Source: Eubacterium sp. (GTDB lineage Bacteria > Bacillota > Clostridia > Lachnospirales > Lachnospiraceae). Taken from it: a DNA stretch of 38,220 nucleotides. Shown piece after piece: positions 31,634 to 38,220 of the stretch (its first letter is position 1; the number at the start of each line of letters is the position of its first letter). The notes under the pieces were generated by a model. It saw nothing but the letters and a program-made list of their open reading frames with translations. It had not been told where the DNA came from and searched no databases. The position numbers and the translations under genes are program-made. Where the stretch lies: the NCBI GenBank assembly GCA_017472565.1, contig JAFUPY010000068.1:1-38220 (forward strand), written 5' to 3'.

Positions 31634-32821
31634 TTATGGTGTTGTGGTATCTTCCAGTTCCGGATAATAGATGAAGTTGGTTTTGGATACTTCACTCTTT
31701 TCGCCTGTCTTATTATCAATGGCAATCACAGATAAAATGTTATTGCCTTCTGGAATTTCAAATGGTCTTTCATATTTTGTGGATGTTTTGTCTGGGGTAG
31801 TTCCGTCCCATGTGTAATACACTGTGGTTCCTTCCTGAATATATACAGAAACTTCTGTTTTAGCAGTGAATTGTCCGCCATCCGGTGTTACCTCCGGCTT
31901 GTCAGGAACTTCAAATTCTAATACATAAGTTTCTTCTAAAATTGTGGAAACATTGCCACTTTCATCAATGCAGACCGCTTTCAATACGGTTTTTCCTTCG
32001 TCTTTGATCTCAAAGGATTTTTCATACAGTGTTTTTGCTTCGGAAGGCGTGGTTCCATCTAACGTATAGTAAATGGAAAGTCCTTTCTTTGCGGAAAGTT
32101 CAATACTTATAACCTCTCCATATTCGCCGCCTTTTACATTGACTTCCGGAATTGGAATCAAATACGGGTTAAACAGTTTCAAAAGGCTGGTATCATCCGC
32201 AGGAACAGTTTCGTATAAGGTCTGAATCCCTTCATAGTCACCTGCTTTATCATACATTTGTAATAGTTTAACATACGCATCCTTGTTTGACTGATCGATG
32301 GTAAGCACCTTCATATAACAGTTTTCTGCATTTTCATAATCTTCCAACTGTACATAAACATCCCCTAATAAAAGATATGCTTCCAGCGAATCCGGATTCT
32401 TATCCAATGCTTTTACCGCATAATCAATTGCTTCCTCATATTTTGCAGTATGATAAGCCACGTCTGCCTTGTTATATAAGCTGTCATAGGAACTATTCTT
32501 TCGAATACCAAAGAACACCCCCACCGCCACAACGCAGATGGCAACAATTACAATAATGATAATCATGCGCTGTTTTTTCTTTTTCTTTTGCAGTTCCAGC
32601 TTCTTCTGACGACGAAGTTCTTTTTCTTCTGCCAATTTCTGTTCTTCATAATTCGAACGATACTTACTATCCTCACCGGAAAACGATTCTGTTTCCATAA
32701 GAACTTTCAGCAGATCGTCTTCCAACACACTTTTATCAGAGATGATCTGCGCCTCTTTCCCACAAATCGGACAGTATACGTTTCCTGCTGGGATTTCTCT
32801 GCCACAACTAATACATTTCAT
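31634..32821 (-). CDS. Zinc-ribbon, TPR and chitobiase-C-domain membrane protein
   Basis: 395 residues with an unusual mix. A cytoplasmic zinc ribbon (Cys3, Cys6, Cys17, Cys20), a charged helix rich in Lys, Glu and Arg (about 55-85), one membrane span (86-106), about three TPR repeats (113-210), and two copies of a beta-sandwich of the chitobiase/beta-hexosaminidase C-terminal type, marked by YYTLDGTTP (251-259) and YYTWDGTTP (335-343). No catalytic site is seen. The outer part probably binds sugar polymers or proteins at the cell surface; that is inference. It follows fhs by 45 bases and ends at a terminator. Confidence 0.85.
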   Translation of the reverse strand: MKCISCGREIPAGNVYCPICGKEAQIISDKSVLEDDLLKVLMETESFSGEDSKYRSNYEEQKLAEEKELRRQKKLELQKKKKKQRMIIIIVIVAICVVAVGVFFGIRKNSSYDSLYNKADVAYHTAKYEEAIDYAVKALDKNPDSLEAYLLLGDVYVQLEDYENAENCYMKVLTIDQSNKDAYVKLLQMYDKAGDYEGIQTLYETVPADDTSLLKLFNPYLIPIPEVNVKGGEYGEVISIELSAKKGLSIYYTLDGTTPSEAKTLYEKSFEIKDEGKTVLKAVCIDESGNVSTILEETYVLEFEVPDKPEVTPDGGQFTAKTEVSVYIQEGTTVYYTWDGTTPDKTSTKYERPFEIPEGNNILSVIAIDNKTGEKSEVSKTNFIYYPELEDTTTP

Positions 32822-32866
32822 AAATAGTCACCATTTTTATTATTTGTACCTTCGTTTTAAGAAACA

Positions 32867-34537
32867 TTAGAACAAACCAGTAATAATACCGTTGTCATCT
32901 ACGTCGATGTTATTTGCTGCCGGTACCTTTGGAAGTCCTGGCATTGTCATGATCGCGCCTGTTACAACTACGACGAAGCCTGCACCTGCAGATACATATA
33001 CTTCCCGTACGTTTACTGTGAAGTCGGTTGGACGGCCAAGCTTTGTCTGGTCATCGGACAGGGAATACTGTGTTTTTGCCATACAAACCGGGAAGTTGCC
33101 CATACCAAGATCTTCGATACGTTTTAATTCTTTGTTTGCCGCTGCTGAGTATGTTACACCATCTGCACCATAGATTTCTTTTGCAACGGTTTCGATTTTT
33201 TCTTTTAAAGATAATTCTTCGTTGTAAAGAACTTTAAAGTTGCTTTCTTTTGTTTCAAGTGTTTTTAATACTTTTTCTGCCAGAGCAACGCCGCCTTCGC
33301 CACCTTTTGCCCATACTTCAGATAATGCAAATTCGCAGTCTCTTTCGTTACAGAACTGTTCGATGAAAGCTACTTCTTCTTCCGTATCTGTAATGAAGGA
33401 ATTTAAAGTTACAACTACTGGAACACCGTATTTCTGTAAGTTTTCAATGTGTTTTTCCAGGTTTACGATACCTTTTTTCACTGCTTCTAAGTTTGGCGCA
33501 TTCAAATCTGCTTTTGCAACACCGCCATTGTATTTTAACGCGCGTACCGTTGCTACTAATACAACTGCATCTGGTTTTAAGCCAGCCATACGGCATTTGA
33601 TATCATAGAATTTTTCCGCACCAAGATCAGCACCGAAACCAGCTTCTGTAATGACATAGTCTGCCATTTTCAGAGCTGTTTTTGTAGCACGAACGGAGTT
33701 GCAGCCATGAGCGATGTTTGCGAATGGTCCACCGTGAATCAATGCTGGTGTGTGTTCTAATGTCTGAATCAGGTTTGGTTTTAATGCATCTTTTAATAAT
33801 GCTGCCATAGAACCTGTTGCATTTAAGTCATCTGCTGTCACTGGTTTTCCATCAAATGTATATGCAACGATCATTCTGCCAAGACGTTTCTTTAAGTCAG
33901 CCATATCGTCTGCCAGGCATAAAACAGCCATAATTTCAGATGCTACAGTAATTACAAAATGATCTTCACGAACCATACCATCCATCTTGTTACCAAGACC
34001 AACTACGATGTTACGAAGAACACGGTCATTCATATCCAGACAACGTTTCCATACAACCTGTCTTGGGTCAATGCCAAGTATGTTGCCCTGCTGAATGTGA
34101 TTGTCTAATAATGCTGCTAATAAGTTATTTGCAGAAGTAATTGCGTGGAAGTCACCAGTAAAATGAAGGTTTAAGTCTTCCATTGGAACGACCTGTGCAT
34201 AACCACCGCCTGCAGCACCGCCTTTTACACCAAAACATGGTCCTAAGGATGGTTCTCTTAATGCAAGACATGCTTTTTTTCCTAACACGCCCATTGCCTG
34301 ACCAAGACCAACACTTGTTGTTGTCTTACCTTCACCGGCTGGGGTTGGATTGATTGCAGTAACAAGAATCAGTTTCCCATTTGGGTTGTCTTTGATACGA
34401 TCCATGAATTCGTCGGATAATTTTGCTTTGTACTTGCCGTACAGTTCCAGTTCATCCTCACGAATATCAAGTTTCTCTGCTACTTTTGCAATGTGCTCCA
34501 TCTGAGCTTCCTGTGCGATCTGAATATCTGTTTTCAT
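32867..34537 (-). CDS. fhs: Formate-tetrahydrofolate ligase
   Basis: 556 residues, standard length. It makes 10-formyl-tetrahydrofolate from formate, ATP and THF, feeding purine and fMet synthesis or the methyl branch of the acetyl-CoA pathway. Motifs: [19 protein letters not shown] (P-loop), [36 protein letters not shown], and [13 protein letters not shown]. An AGGAGG site precedes the ATG at 34537. No other one-carbon gene adjoins, so which pathway it serves cannot be told here. The codon choice looks more biased than in its neighbours, in line with high expression. Confidence 0.98.
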   Translation of the reverse strand: MKTDIQIAQEAQMEHIAKVAEKLDIREDELELYGKYKAKLSDEFMDRIKDNPNGKLILVTAINPTPAGEGKTTTSVGLGQAMGVLGKKACLALREPSLGPCFGVKGGAAGGGYAQVVPMEDLNLHFTGDFHAITSANNLLAALLDNHIQQGNILGIDPRQVVWKRCLDMNDRVLRNIVVGLGNKMDGMVREDHFVITVASEIMAVLCLADDMADLKKRLGRMIVAYTFDGKPVTADDLNATGSMAALLKDALKPNLIQTLEHTPALIHGGPFANIAHGCNSVRATKTALKMADYVITEAGFGADLGAEKFYDIKCRMAGLKPDAVVLVATVRALKYNGGVAKADLNAPNLEAVKKGIVNLEKHIENLQKYGVPVVVTLNSFITDTEEEVAFIEQFCNERDCEFALSEVWAKGGEGGVALAEKVLKTLETKESNFKVLYNEELSLKEKIETVAKEIYGADGVTYSAAANKELKRIEDLGMGNFPVCMAKTQYSLSDDQTKLGRPTDFTVNVREVYVSAGAGFVVVVTGAIMTMPGLPKVPAANNIDVDDNGIITGLF

Positions 34538-34561
34538 CGCTTTTGTTCCTCCTAAATCAAT

Positions 34562-34591
34562 ATATTACCTTGTATCTGTAATGGCTCTCAA
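34562..34591 (-). promoter_or_regulatory. Possible promoter of fhs
   Basis: On the minus strand TTGAGA (34591-34586), 18 bases, TAATAT (34567-34562), in the 87-base gap between ftsK and fhs. The implied leader is very short. No THF riboswitch features are visible in the gap. Confidence 0.3.
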
Positions 34592-34624
34592 ACCACATAC
34601 AAACTATCTTTTTTTGCCAAGAAA

Positions 34625-37228
34625 TTATACGTACTCGTCTACATACTGTTCAAACGCTTCCATGCTCATCAGTACTTTTCTCGGCTTTGTGCCTTCTTCG
34701 GGACCAACCACACCTGCTTCTTCCAACTGATCCATAATGCGGGCTGCCCGGTTAAATCCAACCTTGAACATGCGCTGCAGCATACCAATAGATCCTTTTT
34801 CCTTTTCAATAACAAAACGTCCTGCTTCCACAAAGTAGGTGTCCCTGTCATCGCCGCCTGAAGCAAATCCACTTCCGCCGCCCATGGATGAATTGACCGC
34901 AGACTTCATTTTGTCCTCAATCTCTTTATCATAAGTTACCTGATAGTTGTTTTCAGTCAGGAAATCTACCACATCCGATACTTCCTTGTCGGAAACGAAT
35001 GCCCCCTGGACACGAAGCGGCTTCTGAAATCCCTGCGGATAGAATAGCATATCACCTTTACCAAGCAGCTTTTCCGCACCATTCATATCCAAAATGGTTC
35101 TGGAATCCACACCAGAGGTTACAGAAAAGGCAATTCTTGATGGCATATTTGCTTTGATCAAACCTGTAATAACGTTAACAGATGGTCTCTGCGTTGCAAT
35201 TACAAGATGAATACCGCAGGCACGGGCAAGCTGTGCCAGACGACAGATTGCATCTTCCACATCTCCTGGCGCCACCATCATAAGATCTGCCAACTCATCT
35301 ACAATGATAACAATCTGTGGCAGTTTCTTTGGTTTGTCCGGATCATTGATATCACTGACAGACTCTACTTTTTTATTATAACCCTTTAAGTCACGAACAT
35401 TGTATTCTGCAAACTTCTGATAACGATCTGTCATCTCTGCAACCGCCCAATGAAGGGCTCCTGCCGCTTTTTTCGGATCTGTCACAACCGGGATCAACAG
35501 ATGAGGAATGCCGTTGTAGACACTCAGTTCCACCACCTTCGGGTCGATCATGATCAATTTCACATCTTCTGGGTCTGCTTTATACAAAATACTCATGATA
35601 ATGGTATTAATACATACAGACTTACCAGAGCCTGTGGCACCGGCAATCAAAAGATGTGGCATCTTTGCGATGTCAGCGATAATTACGTTACCGCTAATAT
35701 CCTTACCGGCTGCAAAGGCAATCTTAGAACCACTGCCCTGAAATTCCTTGGACTCAATCAAGTCTCGGAATGCCACTGTAACATTTTCTTTGTTTGGCAC
35801 TTCAATACCAATGGCAGCCTTTCCTGGAATTGGGGCTTCCATACGGATATCTGGAACAGCCAGGTTCAACTTAATATCATCAGCCAGACTGACAATCTTG
35901 CTTACTTTTACGCCCATTTCAGGCTGAATCTCATACTGGGTAACAGATGGACCACAGGTTACATTTGTAACATGTGCTTTTACACCAAAGTTATCCAGTG
36001 TCATCTGCAGCTTGTTTGACATTTCCTGCAGATGCTGCCTGGAGTCACCTGTTGCATTTGGATTGCCCTTTGCAAGAAGGGAAACCGGTGGAAACGTATA
36101 GTAACTATCCTGTGGATCCGTTTTCTCAATTTCCCTGGCAACATCATCGATACCAGTCTGAATATCATTCTGACTCTGTTTTTTATTTTTATGTACGGTT
36201 TTTTCTTTTTCCCCAGATGCTTTCATCTCATCCACATCGTCTGCAGCACCATGAATCACTGGTTCTGCTTTCTTTGCACCAGTCTGCATCTGATTCTGAC
36301 GATCCCAGAATTCCTCCGACTGACGCTCTGTAATGTCATCGGAAGGATTATTATGGATGGATGTAATGGTAACACCGGCGGCAGGTGCGGTAATCTCTAC
36401 CATATCTCCTGCACCAGACTTTGCTGCTTTATCAACAGAACCTACGATTGTGGTATCAAGGGCTACTCCAGAAACCTTTTTATCGATTCGTCTGATATCT
36501 GGCTCTGTATTTATCTTACGACGATCTTTTCCAGCCTCTTCGGCATACAATTCCTCCTGCAGACGTCTCTCTTCACGGATACGGGCACGCTCTGCACTGT
36601 GTTCTTTTCTTTTTTTAGCGTCATCTCTGGCCGTTTCATATACCTTGGTACTGCCCTTTTTCAGTCCGCCAAAGAAAGACTTTTCTGTTAAAAGAACCAC
36701 ACCGATAATGATTGCTACCACCGCAATCACATAAGAACATACCAGACCTAAGCCGTTGGTCAACAGCAGACCAAAACCGGCACCGAGCAATCCGCCGCCA
36801 TTTTTATTTTCCACAGAAAGTTTGACCAGGTCAAACAATTTTGTCTCTGTCACTCCATGGGCGATCAAATGAGCAAACACACACAAGAACACCAACAGGA
36901 TCACACCTGCAATGGTTTTCATGATCACTTTCCCCTGGTACTTCTGATTGGCAGTCAAAAAGGCTGCCACAAAGAACAACCACACAGGGAATGCATAGGC
37001 GATCATACCAAAGGCACCAAAACAGAAGGTGCTGATATACGCCCCAACAATGCCGGCTTTACCCAGGTTACAGATAAAAATCACAATTGCGATTGCAAGA
37101 ATAAGCAACAGCAATACTTCACTTTTTACAGAAAACTCTGACGTCTGCTTCTTTGAACCGGAAGACTTTTTGCCAGAGGTCTTCTTTCCAGAAGTTTTTC
37201 TGGATGAACTACTTTTCTTTGAAGCCAT
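34625..37228 (-). CDS. ftsK: FtsK/SpoIIIE DNA translocase
   Basis: 867 residues. A Lys/Ser-rich cytoplasmic start (1-27), four membrane spans (about 37-185), a charged linker (about 195-370) and the RecA-like motor with Walker A GATGSGKS (530-537) and Walker [14 protein letters not shown]. The last 65 residues form the winged-helix gamma domain ([28 protein letters not shown]) that reads the DNA orientation sequences. It moves chromosome ends through the closing septum, and in sporulation could move the forespore chromosome. Whether it is the division or the sporulation paralogue cannot be told. A GGAGGAG site precedes the ATG; it starts 43 bases after uppP. Confidence 0.95.
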   Translation of the reverse strand: MASKKSSSSRKTSGKKTSGKKSSGSKKQTSEFSVKSEVLLLLILAIAIVIFICNLGKAGIVGAYISTFCFGAFGMIAYAFPVWLFFVAAFLTANQKYQGKVIMKTIAGVILLVFLCVFAHLIAHGVTETKLFDLVKLSVENKNGGGLLGAGFGLLLTNGLGLVCSYVIAVVAIIIGVVLLTEKSFFGGLKKGSTKVYETARDDAKKRKEHSAERARIREERRLQEELYAEEAGKDRRKINTEPDIRRIDKKVSGVALDTTIVGSVDKAAKSGAGDMVEITAPAAGVTITSIHNNPSDDITERQSEEFWDRQNQMQTGAKKAEPVIHGAADDVDEMKASGEKEKTVHKNKKQSQNDIQTGIDDVAREIEKTDPQDSYYTFPPVSLLAKGNPNATGDSRQHLQEMSNKLQMTLDNFGVKAHVTNVTCGPSVTQYEIQPEMGVKVSKIVSLADDIKLNLAVPDIRMEAPIPGKAAIGIEVPNKENVTVAFRDLIESKEFQGSGSKIAFAAGKDISGNVIIADIAKMPHLLIAGATGSGKSVCINTIIMSILYKADPEDVKLIMIDPKVVELSVYNGIPHLLIPVVTDPKKAAGALHWAVAEMTDRYQKFAEYNVRDLKGYNKKVESVSDINDPDKPKKLPQIVIIVDELADLMMVAPGDVEDAICRLAQLARACGIHLVIATQRPSVNVITGLIKANMPSRIAFSVTSGVDSRTILDMNGAEKLLGKGDMLFYPQGFQKPLRVQGAFVSDKEVSDVVDFLTENNYQVTYDKEIEDKMKSAVNSSMGGGSGFASGGDDRDTYFVEAGRFVIEKEKGSIGMLQRMFKVGFNRAARIMDQLEEAGVVGPEEGTKPRKVLMSMEAFEQYVDEYV

Positions 37229-37271
37229 AACTCCTCCAAATATTCAAACTGTCATTGTCATAACAATATAC

Positions 37272-38147
37272 TTACACGAGAAAATGTCCTACGATTGCAA
37301 GAATACCTGCTGCAATACAATAGAACCCAAAATATTTAAACTTTTTCTTTCTAACAACAACTAACAATGTCTTGATACATACATATCCCACTGCTGCTGC
37401 AACAATCATACCAATTATATAATTGCGCATTTCACCGGCAGCCAACGTAACATCTGACAAATCCTTTAACTGAAGAACAAGAGCGCCCAAAATCGCTGGA
37501 ATAGAAAGGATAAAGGAATATTTTACTGCGAACTTACGATCAAAGCCACTGATGACACAAGCTGCAATCGTCGTTCCGGAACGGGAAATACCAGGCATGG
37601 TAGCAATTCCCTGACAGATACCAATTACAAATGCATTCGTCGCAGTAATCTGTTTTGGTCGTTTTGTTCCATCCGGAATCTTATCTGAGATAAACAACAG
37701 CACGGCTGTAATCAACAGACACACACCTGGAACTATCAGCCATTCAGAGCATGCTGTTACCAGATCCTGTCCTATGTATCCAATGATTCCTGTCGGGATA
37801 GTAGCAACAATTATCAACATTACAAACTTTCGATAACTGTTCACTATAATTCTGCGATAGGTACCTTCTTCTTTTTTTACCAGTTTCACAAAACAGGTCT
37901 TTGCATTGAAAAGAATATCGATCACAATACGGATAAACTCAACAATCAGTCTTGCAATATCCTTGTAGTAAACAATGCATACCGCGATCAGGGTTCCCAC
38001 ATGAAGCAACACATCAAAGAGGATGCCTGTATCCGTATTCACATCAAATATAATTTTAAAAATTGCAAGGTGACCAGAGCTGCTGACTGGTAAAAATTCG
38101 GTCAGTCCCTGAATCAGTCCCATAAGTATTGACTGTAATAATGTCAT
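37272..38147 (-). CDS. uppP: Undecaprenyl-diphosphate phosphatase UppP/BacA
   Basis: 291 residues from the ATG at 38147, preferred over an in-frame codon at 38171 because GGAGGA lies just ahead and the protein then begins MTLLQSILMGLIQG. About eight membrane spans. Catalytic motifs: GLTEFLPVSSSGH (14-26) and PGISRSGTTIAA, which bring together the Glu, Ser and Arg residues of the active site. It recycles the lipid carrier for wall polymers and is the target bypassed in bacitracin resistance. It appears to be the first gene of a uppP-ftsK-fhs run. Confidence 0.96.
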   Translation of the reverse strand: MTLLQSILMGLIQGLTEFLPVSSSGHLAIFKIIFDVNTDTGILFDVLLHVGTLIAVCIVYYKDIARLIVEFIRIVIDILFNAKTCFVKLVKKEEGTYRRIIVNSYRKFVMLIIVATIPTGIIGYIGQDLVTACSEWLIVPGVCLLITAVLLFISDKIPDGTKRPKQITATNAFVIGICQGIATMPGISRSGTTIAACVISGFDRKFAVKYSFILSIPAILGALVLQLKDLSDVTLAAGEMRNYIIGMIVAAAVGYVCIKTLLVVVRKKKFKYFGFYCIAAGILAIVGHFLV

Positions 38148-38220
38148 TTTATCCTCCGTACCCAATTCCACAATATCATGTGTAATGTAAAAATCCCAAT
38201 AAATAGATGTTGTATTTTGA
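38148..38220. other. Gene-free right edge
   Basis: AT-rich DNA ahead of uppP. It should contain at least part of the uppP promoter, but I see no box pair that is convincing. Confidence 0.3.

Noticed and set aside
34538-34624. Tetrahydrofolate riboswitch ahead of fhs
   Set aside because: The gap is short and I cannot find the conserved core of the THF aptamer.
1-38220. Mobile element, prophage, CRISPR or defence island
   Set aside because: I saw no integrase, transposase, repeat array, attachment-site duplication or toxin-antitoxin pair; the gene content is core genome throughout.

Overview
The window is a gene-dense, low-GC stretch of a Gram-positive chromosome, most likely from an anaerobic, spore-forming clostridium of the Lachnospiraceae type. 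The evidence is the clostridial order radC-mreBCD-PBP2-minCDE-rodA-mgsA, the sporulation pair yqfC-yqfD ahead of phoH, a stand-alone formate-tetrahydrofolate ligase, mutS-mutL with an endonuclease-type MutL, and several small proteins typical of that family. The genus cannot be fixed from this sequence. I found no tRNA, rRNA, CRISPR array, insertion sequence or prophage, and no gene-free stretch reaches 300 bases. Only three genes (DUF378, CapA-like, xpt) lie on the plus strand.

Layout, left to right. Bases 1-2061 (minus): the 5' part of a YggS/YlmE PLP protein, downstream of an HlyD-like membrane protein; this is probably the front of a ylm/sepF division cluster that continues off the left edge. 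Bases 2197-2890: a small DUF378 membrane protein convergent with a 140-residue P-loop protein, separated by a shared terminator hairpin. Bases 3007-13383 (minus): a shape and division operon read radC, mreB, mreC, mreD, PBP2, minC, minD, minE, rodA, mgsA, D,D-carboxypeptidase lipoprotein. Bases 13482-23377 (minus): two flavoproteins, mutS, mutL, miaA and a methionine gamma-lyase-like PLP protein. Bases 23483-28749 (minus): yqfC, yqfD, phoH, ybeY, a SpoVB/MurJ-type flippase, then a small membrane coiled-coil protein. Bases 28887-31529: CapA-like enzyme (plus), rlmH (minus), xpt (plus). Bases 31634-38147 (minus): uppP, ftsK, fhs and a zinc-ribbon/TPR membrane protein.

How it fits together: most of the window serves the cell envelope and its division. 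MreBCD, RodA and PBP2 elongate the wall, MinCDE places the septum, the carboxypeptidase trims peptidoglycan, UppP and the SpoVB/MurJ-like protein serve the lipid-carrier cycle, and FtsK clears DNA from the septum. The rest is genome and RNA upkeep (MutSL, MiaA, RlmH, YbeY, PhoH) and one-carbon or purine metabolism (Fhs, Xpt).

The content is mainly core genome and I do not see an obvious new defence or mobile system. The points most worth a second look are: a sigma-E-like promoter that begins transcription practically on the yqfC start codon, back-to-back with a strong sigma-A promoter; a hairpin that puts the ribosome site and start codon of a small membrane protein in its loop; a PBP2 with about 240 extra residues inside its transpeptidase region; a divergent MreB; and several conserved-looking small proteins of unknown function.
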